Below are positions 36,519 to 44,496 of a DNA stretch of 64,000 bases, piece after piece (positions within the stretch are counted from its first letter, which is position 1; each line of letters opens with the position of its first letter). The notes beneath the pieces are model-generated. The model saw only the letters and a program-made list of their open reading frames with translations, made no database searches and was not told the origin of the DNA. Source of the stretch: CAWCDJ01 sp963794265 (lineage in GTDB: Bacteria; Acidobacteriota; Terriglobia; Bryobacterales; Bryobacteraceae); contig CAWCDJ010000003.1 in assembly GCA_963794265.1 (NCBI GenBank), positions 1,240,001-1,304,000 on the forward strand, in the 5' to 3' direction. The position numbers and the translations under genes were made by a program.

Positions 36519-37400
36519 TCAATCGATCGACAGGGCCTTCTCGACGGCAGCCTGCAAATCCGCGGGCGTGCCCGACCCCATGTCACGGAACGCGATTCGA
36601 CCCGCGCGGTCGATCACGAAAGTCGTCGGGTAGGACTGGACAAAGTAGCGGCTGGTGATCTCCGGCTCGGCATCGAGCAGCAGACGAAAAGTGTAAGACT
36701 GCTCTTTCGCGAACTTGGCCACGGTAGCGGCATCCTCGCCGACGTCCAGGCCCAAAACCGTCAGACCCTTAGCCGCCCATTGCTCATGCATCTTTTGGAT
36801 GTGGGGCATCAGTGCGCGGCACGGGCCACACCACGTCGCCCAGAAATCTACGACTACTACCTTTCCGCGCAGATCGCGCAGATGGACCGGCTTGCCGGAG
36901 GGATCGGAGAGGGTAAAATCGGGGGCTTCCATTCCGATCATGCTCACCTCCTCACCCTTCATGCCGGGCGCGGGAGGCTCGTCGCCGTAGAAGGCGATCT
37001 CCGTCGTGTTCTTCGCGTACGTACTCACCTTGTACACCTGAAAGGTCTTCTGATCGATGCGGTACATCGCAAACTGGGCCCCCGGGAGCGTCCCTTCCGG
37101 CCACTCATCCCGCATAACCCGAACGATCACGATACCGACGGGCTTGCCTTGCTGAAGGTATCGTTCCTCCCGCGCAATTCCAGCGCTTCGGACGTGCTTA
37201 TCGATCTGGTCGAACCCGGGACGCCGCACAGCGGAGCGCTCCGAGACCTTTTCTCCGCCGCTTTCGAGCTTCTGAATGGTGACATTGAACTCGACCTTGC
37301 CCGACTTGCGGTAGGTTTCGGCCGTGCGGTGGAGAATCTCCATGGCGGAATCATTCGCGAACGCCGCCGCGGCGAAGGCTAAGAGCAAAAGAGCTTTCAT
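36519..37400 (-). CDS. Exported TlpA-family thiol-disulfide oxidoreductase with N-terminal lipid-carrier-like domain
   Basis: This 293-residue protein has a signal peptide (MKALLLLAFAAAAFAND), then about 140 residues of a beta-rich, LolA-like domain (VEFNVTIQKLESGG...), then a redoxin domain with the thioredoxin motif WCGPC in FWATWCGPCRALMP and the cis-Pro YPTTFVIDRAG. ATG at 37400 is preceded by AGAGG. It is convergent with the selenoprotein gene. The redox domain likely acts in the periplasm; the domain pairing is common in acidobacteria. Confidence 0.85.
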   Translation of the reverse strand: MKALLLLAFAAAAFANDSAMEILHRTAETYRKSGKVEFNVTIQKLESGGEKVSERSAVRRPGFDQIDKHVRSAGIAREERYLQQGKPVGIVIVRVMRDEWPEGTLPGAQFAMYRIDQKTFQVYKVSTYAKNTTEIAFYGDEPPAPGMKGEEVSMIGMEAPDFTLSDPSGKPVHLRDLRGKVVVVDFWATWCGPCRALMPHIQKMHEQWAAKGLTVLGLDVGEDAATVAKFAKEQSYTFRLLLDAEPEITSRYFVQSYPTTFVIDRAGRIAFRDMGSGTPADLQAAVEKALSID

Positions 37401-37659
37401 AAGACCTCTCATGGGGCCGGGCACCGGTCTACAAACGCTTACGACTTACCCGCCGACCGCCGAATTCAATTATATGCTGCTGTCCGCGCCGCCCAGTACC
37501 CGTGGCCCGCGCAGCGGAAGATCACGGGAGCGAATTCATCTCGCGATGAACGCCGCCGGGCCCCAAGGGGCTGGCCGCACACTCCGGGTCGGCGGCCTCG
37601 TTGCTCAATCTGCGGTCACCAAAGACTGCGTCTGCGAGGAGCCAGAAGGCCGACCGCAC

Positions 37660-39438
37660 TCACAAGATTTTCAACGCCCGATCGATTATCGTGGTGGCCC
37701 CGGTCTTCGGCTCGCGGACCACAAACCGCACCACGTAATCGCCGGGCTTTATGCCGGGGAAGTCCCAGCGCAAGGTGACGGCCGGATCTTTCTTCCCGAG
37801 CGCCTGGTCGTCGAGGCTCAGGTTTTCGGTCTCCGCAGCATCAGTCACGTATTCTCCCTCCGAGTCAAAAAGCGCAACGACCACGTCAAGCGAATCGTGA
37901 TTTCGGTCAGCGATCTCCTCGAAGTGAAGGGGAGTGATGTCGATTCGAGCCACAACGTAAGCCTTCACGACAGCGGCGTGACTGGGTTTGGAGTATCCAA
38001 TCTGGAGCACGACTGGGATCTCGCTGTGCTGAACGCGGGAGAAAACCGCGTCTTCGAGTTCGGTTGTCGCTTGGGGTTCCCGTGCGCCTGCCGCGAGAGC
38101 ATAATAGCCTCGCCGCGCCTCCACCGTCGTGTGCTCCTCGTTAACAATACGAACTTTCAGCCGATGAAAGCTGCCATCGGCCTTGAACTCCGATGGCGAG
38201 AATCCCAGTACATACGAAAATTCGGGGGTTACGCCCAGTCGCTCGAAGCCGGCGCGCAGGTCATTATTGTCGTGAAAGAACGTCCCGCCCGTACTCTCGG
38301 CGAGATCTTTCATCACGTCGCCGTCAGCGCGCGCGCTTTCCCGCTGGTAGCGAATCCATACCTGCCCGGGCGAAGACGCCGCAGGCGGCACTCGGCGGGA
38401 GATTACCACCCGGCGCGTGACATCCTCGTCCTCCTCTGCCATAATCACACCGCGAACACTCAAGCCGTGGATGATCACATCATTCCTGGCTGCGAGTTCC
38501 AGCAACTCCGTGATCGCTTTGGCCGCTTCGGGAGTCTGGGCGAAGAACCCCGGCGATGCGAATACGATGACGCGTTCGCCCGGCAATCGCGACAGCCGCC
38601 GAATCGCCCTCTGCAACGTCGATAGCGTAAGTTTCGTACCGTCGCGACCCAACATTGTTTCCCGGTGTGCGGCGTTCATTGCGATTTGTCTCGCCACTTC
38701 CGGAAGCACGTGTGCACACTCGATAGTGCGATAGGTCAAGCCGTCCAACGCCTGACCGTCAGCCTTCTCGATGATCAGATCAGCGATATAGTAGCTGACG
38801 TCGGGACACTCCATTCCTCCATGGCCGGCGACCGTCCCCCACTGCAATTTGGATACGGCGGTTTCGAGCTTCTCTCGGTCGCTGGTGAAGTCCAGTGAAT
38901 GCCTGCCGGTCAAGGTGTAGATCGCGGCGCGGTCTCCTGCGGAGAAGTCATTCTTGAAATACGCGGCCGCAGCGACGCGGACACGCGCCAAATCGCCAAA
39001 CCTGATGTTCAGGTCATCGAATATATAGATGAAGTTTCGACGGGGGTGATGACTGTCCCCGCCTGGGCCCCCGTTTCGCGAGCTGTCGACGGCCGCCGGC
39101 GCAGCCGCGCCCTGAGGACTGGCGGTCCTTCCAACTGTGTTGTCGTCCGGCGCGGGACTCCCATGCCTGATCGCCGAGAAGGCAGCGATGCTCTGCCGCT
39201 TGCCGTTATCGAACAGTTGAAAATCACCCTGTGCCAGGTTACCGACCGCGCGTCCGTGCCCGTCACGTACTACAACGGGCACAAGCACAAGGTTCACTTT
39301 GCTGCGGAATGTCGGCAACTGGGTGCCCTGCTCGTTTCCCGGAGAGGGCCCTTGTTGCCCAATCGCCAGCGCGCCGCACCAAAAAAAAGCCAAAGCCCTA
39401 AGAAAAGCGACCTCCGTCAGTCGCAACGTTTTCTGCAT
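37660..39438 (-). CDS. Exported VWFA-like domain protein (acidobacterial type)
   Basis: This 592-residue protein has a signal sequence (FLRALAFFWCGALAIGQQ), then the acidobacterial VWFA-related domain: FRSKVNLVLVPVVVRDGHGRAVGNL starts it, with NFIYIFDDLNIRFGDLARV as the MIDAS-like strand and VIVFASPGFF later. The MIDAS reads DDLN rather than the canonical DxSxS, as often in this family. A C-terminal beta domain follows. Function is unknown; such proteins are numerous in Solibacter. The 259-base gap before it (37401-37659) holds nothing I can identify. Confidence 0.88.
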   Translation of the reverse strand: MQKTLRLTEVAFLRALAFFWCGALAIGQQGPSPGNEQGTQLPTFRSKVNLVLVPVVVRDGHGRAVGNLAQGDFQLFDNGKRQSIAAFSAIRHGSPAPDDNTVGRTASPQGAAAPAAVDSSRNGGPGGDSHHPRRNFIYIFDDLNIRFGDLARVRVAAAAYFKNDFSAGDRAAIYTLTGRHSLDFTSDREKLETAVSKLQWGTVAGHGGMECPDVSYYIADLIIEKADGQALDGLTYRTIECAHVLPEVARQIAMNAAHRETMLGRDGTKLTLSTLQRAIRRLSRLPGERVIVFASPGFFAQTPEAAKAITELLELAARNDVIIHGLSVRGVIMAEEDEDVTRRVVISRRVPPAASSPGQVWIRYQRESARADGDVMKDLAESTGGTFFHDNNDLRAGFERLGVTPEFSYVLGFSPSEFKADGSFHRLKVRIVNEEHTTVEARRGYYALAAGAREPQATTELEDAVFSRVQHSEIPVVLQIGYSKPSHAAVVKAYVVARIDITPLHFEEIADRNHDSLDVVVALFDSEGEYVTDAAETENLSLDDQALGKKDPAVTLRWDFPGIKPGDYVVRFVVREPKTGATTIIDRALKIL

Positions 39439-39567
39439 CAGGCCAACCCGCCTCGACCATTGTGACACGTGCCGGTCCAGCGGCAATCCGCCGCCAGACT
39501 GCACCGGGTTCCCATCCCACTGCCTGCAAATACACCGCAGGCGCGAAACCCATCTCGGTTGGCCGTG

Positions 39568-40521
39568 TCATGCCTGCCGGTGGATTGGAGGCCCCAGACG
39601 GGCTTCGACCGTCGACCATACGGCGCGCACGTCGGATGCGCAGCCGTCCTCCGCACATTCGACGACCGCCTTTCCACGAATCTGGGCTTCCGTAACCGCA
39701 TGGTCGTAGCGCACGCGCCCCGCCAGCGCGAGGCCGGTCTCGCGCGCACGCGCCTCGATCCGCTCGCACACCTCAGGGTTCAGATCCCACTTGTTCACAC
39801 AAACCAACAGGGGGATGCCGAAGTGCCGCGTCAGTTCGGCGACCCGTTCCAGATCGTGAAGGCCGCTCAGAGTCGGTTCGGTGACCGCCAAAACCAGGGT
39901 CGCGCCGGTGACCGAAGCGATCACCGGGCAGCCGATGCCCGGCGAACCGTCGATGATCACCAGGTCCAGCCCGCGCTCTTCGGCAATCCGTCTGGCGTTC
40001 GCTCGCACCGTGCTGACGAGTTTGCCCGAGTTTTCCTGCGCAATTCCCAGCCTTGCATGAACCATCGGCCCACAGCGGGTTTCGGAAAGAAACCACTCGC
40101 CATTCACAACCGGCCCGAACTGGATGGCGTTTTCGGCGCAGAACCAGGCGCAGACGCCACAGCCTTCACAGATCACCGGATCCACGCGAAACGTCTTGGC
40201 CACAGTGCCATTGCCCGGACCGTCGAAGAAGATGGCGTCGAACCGGCAAAGTTCTTCGCACTTGCCGCAGGCGGTGCAATGGCCGGGTTCGATCCGGGCG
40301 CGCTTGCCTCCCGTGAATTCGTTCCGGCGCAGGATGCGGGGATCGAGGACCAGATGCAGGTCCGCGGCGTCCACGTCGCAATCGGCCAGCACGGAGCTAC
40401 GCGATAATGCTGCGAACGAAGCCACAATCGACGTTTTGCCGGTTCCGCCCTTGCCGCTGATCACCGCCAGTTCTTTGACTGGCTTGCGGCCGGCGTTCAG
40501 GATACCGACGAGATCGCTCAT
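39568..40521 (-). CDS. MinD/Nbp35-type ATPase with ferredoxin insert (ORP-cluster ATPase 2)
   Basis: This 317-residue SIMIBI-class ATPase has a deviant Walker A SGKGGTGKTS near residue 23 and an inserted two-cluster ferredoxin domain (CTACGKCEELC and CEGCGVCAWFC). Walker B-like DLVIIDGSPGIGCP and VNKWD follow. The first 17 residues precede the usual start, and an internal start is possible. It overlaps the stop of its paralogue by four bases (ATGA). In Desulfovibrio such tandem ATPases form part of the orange-protein complex; they bind Fe-S clusters and ATP. Confidence 0.85.
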   Translation of the reverse strand: MSDLVGILNAGRKPVKELAVISGKGGTGKTSIVASFAALSRSSVLADCDVDAADLHLVLDPRILRRNEFTGGKRARIEPGHCTACGKCEELCRFDAIFFDGPGNGTVAKTFRVDPVICEGCGVCAWFCAENAIQFGPVVNGEWFLSETRCGPMVHARLGIAQENSGKLVSTVRANARRIAEERGLDLVIIDGSPGIGCPVIASVTGATLVLAVTEPTLSGLHDLERVAELTRHFGIPLLVCVNKWDLNPEVCERIEARARETGLALAGRVRYDHAVTEAQIRGKAVVECAEDGCASDVRAVWSTVEARLGPPIHRQA

Positions 40522-41381
40522 GAACGCACCTCGCAGAAGGGGGTCACGCCACAGAGCCGTTCCAGTAACTCCTCCATCCTCGTTCGGATTTCCGGTATCG
40601 CTTCCGACGCCAGAATGCCGCGGGAATAAGTTTCCGCTACCCCTCGGTGGTCGGGGATTGCCGCCAGGATCTCGATACCCTCCATGCGGCAGTACTCGGC
40701 GGTTTGGCCGTCGCCCGAGCCGGCGCGATTGATCACAACGCCCAAAGGCAACTTCATCGTCCGCACCATTTCCACAGCCAGTTTGAGATCGTTCAGCCCG
40801 AAGGGAGTCGGTTCCGTCACCAGCAGCACATAGTCGGCGCCCCGCACGCTCTCAATTACCGGGCAGGAAGCGCCAGGCGGAGAATCGATGATGACCAAAT
40901 CCGTTTCGGGGGCGGCCTGCTTGACCTGATGAATCAGGTGCGTGCTCATCGCTTCCCCGATACGGAGCAATCCATGGATAAACCGGACCTGTCCCGATTG
41001 CCCGATGCTGAGCTTGCCGCTCTCCCGCAATACCTCCGTAATGGCTCCGGGAGCGCAAACCAGAAGGCAGCCGCCGCAGGCATGGCACAACTCAGGGTAG
41101 ACCAGCACCTTCTGGCCTACGCAGACGATGGCGCTATATTGGCAAATCTCGCCGCATAGGCCGCAGTGGGTGCACTTGTGCTCATCGATATTCGGATGCA
41201 GCCGCCCGATTGGCCGGCTCGATTCGATCTCCGGCTTTAGGAAGAGGTGCCCATTCGGCTCTTCCACGTCGCAATCCAGGTAAGCGACGCTGTGCCCGTT
41301 GCGTGCCGCCACCCAGGCGAGATTGGTGGCAACGGTAGTCTTCCCTGTTCCGCCCTTGCCGCTGGCAATGGCAATTCTCAT
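40518..41381 (-). CDS. MinD/Nbp35-type ATPase with ferredoxin insert (ORP-cluster ATPase 1)
   Basis: This 287-residue paralogue begins directly with the deviant Walker A (MRIAIASGKGGTGKTTV). The ferredoxin insert has CTHCGLCGEIC and CHACGGCLLVC, enough for two 4Fe-4S clusters, and DLVIIDSPPGASCPV is the Walker B region. It precedes ATPase 2 with a four-base overlap and lies 76 bases after the DUF5320-like gene. Members act as cluster carriers or partners in the ORP complex; the exact role here is inferred from context. Confidence 0.87.
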   Translation of the reverse strand: MRIAIASGKGGTGKTTVATNLAWVAARNGHSVAYLDCDVEEPNGHLFLKPEIESSRPIGRLHPNIDEHKCTHCGLCGEICQYSAIVCVGQKVLVYPELCHACGGCLLVCAPGAITEVLRESGKLSIGQSGQVRFIHGLLRIGEAMSTHLIHQVKQAAPETDLVIIDSPPGASCPVIESVRGADYVLLVTEPTPFGLNDLKLAVEMVRTMKLPLGVVINRAGSGDGQTAEYCRMEGIEILAAIPDHRGVAETYSRGILASEAIPEIRTRMEELLERLCGVTPFCEVRS

Positions 41382-41457
41382 GCCTCGTGAGTTCCTTCCG
41401 ATTCCTGTTTTGGGGGTTGGGACGGCGTTCTGGACCGCCCCACTTTCACCGGATACG

Positions 41458-41757
41458 CTATTCCGAATTTGTCTTGGCTTCCAGGCCTTCGATGCGCTTG
41501 CGGATGTTTGCCAGAGCGCGTTCGAAGAATCCGGCCTGGGCCTTCAATGCACCGACTTCGTCACCTTGGTCCGGCGACACAAAGGGCCGGCCGAATGCTC
41601 CCTGCCGGTTTCTCCGCCCCCGGCAACCTACGCCCCGGCCCGCAAAACCTCCGCTCCGGTTCATTGAGCCGGGAGCGCCATAGCCCGAACAGAAACCGGC
41701 ACCAAGGCCCGTTCCGGGAGCCTGTCCCAAAGGACCTGTTCCATCTCCAAATGGCAT
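41458..41757 (-). CDS. DUF5320-like Gly-rich protein with C-terminal coiled coil
   Basis: This 99-residue protein opens MPFGDGTGPLGQAPGTGLGA, the Gly/Pro-rich start typical of DUF5320 proteins (usual form MPGFDGTGPRG...). It carries a few Cys residues (GFCSG, GVGCRG) and ends in a helical coiled coil (VGALKAQAGFFERALANIRKRIEGLEA). Such proteins are found almost only next to NifX-fold and Nbp35-type genes, as here. Function unknown. Confidence 0.75.
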   Translation of the reverse strand: MPFGDGTGPLGQAPGTGLGAGFCSGYGAPGSMNRSGGFAGRGVGCRGRRNRQGAFGRPFVSPDQGDEVGALKAQAGFFERALANIRKRIEGLEAKTNSE

Positions 41758-41870
41758 GTCTGAATTTCCTTTCCTTTCACAATCCGTGTCGCCCCGCGCC
41801 CGGCAGCCACTACACCGGCGGCACCAGAATTCGATGCCGATTCGTCATGGGTGCACCCTTCCTTTTCGCG

Positions 41871-42458
41871 TTACGCCCGTCTCATACTCGAACCGCACTT
41901 CGGACACGCCATCCGGTTGCACGGTCGCCCGGCGGTGTGCGACAGCCTCTCGCCACATTTCGGGCAGACGCAAGTTCCGCCCGGTCCGGCGGCCGACAGT
42001 CCGCCCATCCTTCCGCGTCCGCTGCCGGCGGCTCCGCGGCCCAGGCCTCCGCCGCCACCCATGCCCATTCCGACGCCTCTTGGCAGCATGTTTCTCCCTG
42101 TTTGCCCCAAGCGCTGCCGCCAGGCGCGACAGCCGGGCATCGAAAACCCCGGTCTCGCGATATTTCCGCTCAGAGCCGCCGCGACGACGTCATCTACCGG
42201 CCCGCACACGAATCCGATCACCCGTACGCCCGACGAAGTCAGCAGGGTCTCCAGCAGCGCAGAGATCGCACCACAGATGAGAATATCCGGCTCCAGCCTC
42301 AGAAACTCTTCAGCCCGAGCCAGTAAATCGTTTTGATTCAGGCTCCGCGATTCCCGCCGGGTTTCCCGACCGTTTTCCAGGTCGATGAGCAGGACGCTGC
42401 CGGCCGTGTCGAACACCGGCGAGATGCGACCCTGATGCTGTGGAAGCGCCAGCCTCAC
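41871..42458 (-). CDS. NifX-fold protein with C-terminal zinc ribbon
   Basis: This 195-residue protein has a NifX/NifB-like N-terminal domain (MRLALPQHQGRISPVFDTAGSVLLIDLENG, ILICGAISALLETLLTSSGVRVIGFV) to about residue 105, a Gly-rich linker, and a C-terminal zinc ribbon (CVCPKCGERLSHTAGRPC...CPKCGSSM). NifX-fold domains bind Fe-Mo or Mo-Cu clusters. The start is GTG at 42458. It leads the leftward operon of the cluster and is divergent from the sigma-54 activator across a 149-base gap. Confidence 0.78.
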   Translation of the reverse strand: MRLALPQHQGRISPVFDTAGSVLLIDLENGRETRRESRSLNQNDLLARAEEFLRLEPDILICGAISALLETLLTSSGVRVIGFVCGPVDDVVAAALSGNIARPGFSMPGCRAWRQRLGQTGRNMLPRGVGMGMGGGGGLGRGAAGSGRGRMGGLSAAGPGGTCVCPKCGERLSHTAGRPCNRMACPKCGSSMRRA

Positions 42459-42607
42459 ACCCGAAGGAAAGGCATTCCCGGTTCCAGACCCTCAACTCGT
42501 TGCCGTCGTTAGAATTCGGCCAGGCATCACCGTTCAGGCCAGGCAAAATGCCAGATTTCGGACAGGGCACTCTTGCATATTGCATTAGATGGTAGTTACA
42601 CTTAGAT

Positions 42608-43924
42608 GTGAATAGCGATCCGATTCTCGATTCGATCAACGAGGGCGTCTTTACCATCGATCCGGGCTGGCATATTACCACTTTCAACCGCGCCGCCGAG
42701 CGGATCACGGGTGTGCGGCGCCAGGACGCCTTAGGCCGCCCTTGCTCCGAAGTTTTCCGCGCCGGCATTTGCGAACAGTCGTGCGCACTGAAGCACACGA
42801 TCGAAACCGGGAAGCCGATCGTGAACGCCACAACCCGGATCACCAGCGCCGCCGGAGAGCAGATCCCGGTGCGCATCTCCACCGCTCTCCTAAAGAACGC
42901 CGATGGGGCCGTCACCGGTGGCGTCGAGACTTTTCAGGACCTCAGCCACGTCGAACAACTCCGCAAGGAACTGGATTCCCGGTACACGTTCGAGGACATC
43001 GTGGGGCGCAGCCCGGCCATGCGAGAACTGTTCGAGATCCTCCCCCGGATTGCCGAGAGCGGCAGCACCGTTCTGATTGAGGGCCCCAGCGGCACTGGTA
43101 AGGAGCTGTTTGCGCGAGCGATCCACAGCCTGTCGCGGCGCAGGAAGAAGCGGTTTGTGGCGGTGAATTGCGCGGCCCTGCCGGATTCGCTGCTGGAGTC
43201 GGAGCTGTTCGGCTACAAGGCAGGGGCCTTCACCGATGCGCGGCGCGACAAGCCCGGCCGCTTCGCCCTGGCGGACGGAGGCACGGTCTTTCTCGATGAA
43301 ATCGGCGACATTTCGCCAGCTATGCAGGTTCGGTTGCTGCGGGTCCTTCAGGAGCGCATGGTCGAACCGCTGGGCGGGGTCGAGCCGGTGAAGGTCGAGG
43401 TCCGGGTGGTAACGGCGACCAACAAGGATCTGGCGGAGTTGGTGCGCCAGCGGACATTCCGCGAGGATTTGTTCTATCGGATTCGCGTCATTCACCTGAA
43501 GCTGCCCGCGCTGCGGGATCGCCGCGAGGACATCCCCCTACTGATCGATCGTATCGTCGCCAAATTCAATCGGCTGCAAGGCAGGGATATTTCCGGCGTC
43601 TCCGAGGAGGTCCTGGTGCGATTGATGCAGCACGACTATCCGGGCAATGTGCGCGAGTTGGAGAACATCATCGAGCAGGCCTTCGTGTTGTGCCGTGGGG
43701 ATTGGATCGAGCTGCATCACCTGCCGCCCGAACTGCGGCCGGCGGCCGGTGAGGCTGACGCCGGTGGATCCATGAACCTCCGATCGATGGAGCGTCACTT
43801 GATCGAGGCGGCCCTCCAGCGGCACAACGGAAACCGCACCCGGGCGGCCCGGGAACTGGGAATCGACGCGAGCACTCTGTACCGCAAGCTGAAGGCGATC
43901 GAGAATGGAACGGCGCGTGCATGA
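42608..43924 (+). CDS. PAS-containing sigma-54-dependent activator
   Basis: This 438-residue regulator has a PAS domain (residues 1-115) with clustered cysteines (PCSEVFRAGICEQSC) that suggest redox or Fe-S sensing, an AAA+ domain (Walker A GPSGTGKE, Walker B GGTVFLDEIGDI) and a Fis-type helix-turn-helix (NRTRAARELGIDASTLYRKLK). The sigma-54 contact loop reads GAFTDA instead of GAFTGA. The start is GTG. It overlaps the NifX-fold gene that follows (ATGA) and is divergent from the other cluster genes, so it probably controls both operons. Confidence 0.9.
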   Translation: MNSDPILDSINEGVFTIDPGWHITTFNRAAERITGVRRQDALGRPCSEVFRAGICEQSCALKHTIETGKPIVNATTRITSAAGEQIPVRISTALLKNADGAVTGGVETFQDLSHVEQLRKELDSRYTFEDIVGRSPAMRELFEILPRIAESGSTVLIEGPSGTGKELFARAIHSLSRRRKKRFVAVNCAALPDSLLESELFGYKAGAFTDARRDKPGRFALADGGTVFLDEIGDISPAMQVRLLRVLQERMVEPLGGVEPVKVEVRVVTATNKDLAELVRQRTFREDLFYRIRVIHLKLPALRDRREDIPLLIDRIVAKFNRLQGRDISGVSEEVLVRLMQHDYPGNVRELENIIEQAFVLCRGDWIELHHLPPELRPAAGEADAGGSMNLRSMERHLIEAALQRHNGNRTRAARELGIDASTLYRKLKAIENGTARA

Positions 43925-44298
43925 TCGTCTGTTGTATGAAACTTGCCGTCACTTCTCAAGGCGATCAGTTGGAATCGCCGCTGGACCCGCGTTTCGGACG
44001 GGCCAGGTACTTCATCGTGGTGGATACCGAAACCGGCGCGTTCTCGGTTGCCAGCAACACTGTGAACCTGAATGCCGCGCAGGGGGCGGGCATCCAGGCC
44101 GGCAAACGGGTCGCCGAACTCGGGGTTGAGGGCCTCATAACCGGACACGTTGGCCCCAAGGCGTTCTCCACGTTAGAGGCTGCCGGAGTGAAGATCTACC
44201 CTGGCGCTGCCGGAACGGTTGCCGACGCTCTGGAACAGTTCAAGACGGGCAAACTGCGGCCGGCTGACTCGGCGGACGTGGAAGGGCACTGGGCATAG
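43921..44298 (+). CDS. NifX/ORP-type dinitrogenase iron-molybdenum cofactor-binding protein
   Basis: This protein of 125 residues (120 if the second ATG is used) is a single NifX-fold domain: MKLAVTSQGDQLESPLDPRFGRARYFIVVDTE, GAGIQAGKRVAELGVEGLITGHVGPKA, then ADALEQFKTG. It is the type of protein that binds the Mo-Cu cluster in the orange protein of Desulfovibrio. The ATGA overlap with the activator gene shows coupling. No nif structural genes are present, so a role in nitrogenase is unlikely. Confidence 0.87.
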   Translation: MIVCCMKLAVTSQGDQLESPLDPRFGRARYFIVVDTETGAFSVASNTVNLNAAQGAGIQAGKRVAELGVEGLITGHVGPKAFSTLEAAGVKIYPGAAGTVADALEQFKTGKLRPADSADVEGHWA

Positions 44299-44372
44299 CT
44301 CACGCATCGGCTCGGCCCGGTGGGCAGATACAGTTTGCCGGCGATCCTCTGCTGGCGAAGCAAACGTCGTCC

Positions 44373-44392
44373 CATCCGGCCCGGGCCGGATG
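44373..44392. repeat. Perfect 20-bp palindrome between convergent genes
   Basis: CATCCGGCCC followed by GGGCCGGATG is perfectly self-complementary. It lies in the 198-base gap between the NifX-fold gene end (44298) and the aminotransferase end (44497), where both transcripts converge. No T-run follows. It may act as a bidirectional stop or as an extragenic palindrome. Nothing else is recognisable in the gap. Confidence 0.5.
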
Positions 44393-44496
44393 CCCTACCA
44401 AGCTACACCCGTGGTGCGGTGCAAACTGGCCGCCATCGCAAGCATCGGTTCACCGGGTCCGCTAACGCCGGGAGTCAGTAGCAACGGGTTGGAAGG

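Noticed and set aside
36519..37400. The TlpA-like protein as a second selenoprotein
   Set aside because: Its redox motif is an ordinary CGPC and no in-frame UGA interrupts the gene.
42472..42486. Minus-strand TGGAAC-N7-GC resembling a -24/-12 sigma-54 promoter before the NifX-zinc-ribbon gene
   Set aside because: The predicted transcript would start about two bases before the GTG at 42458, leaving no room for a ribosome site, and the -24/-12 match is imperfect.
39568..44298. A nitrogen-fixation (nif) accessory cluster
   Set aside because: NifX-fold proteins are present, but there are no nifH, nifD, nifK, nifE, nifN or nifB genes, and the ATPase/DUF5320/activator content fits the ORP locus better.
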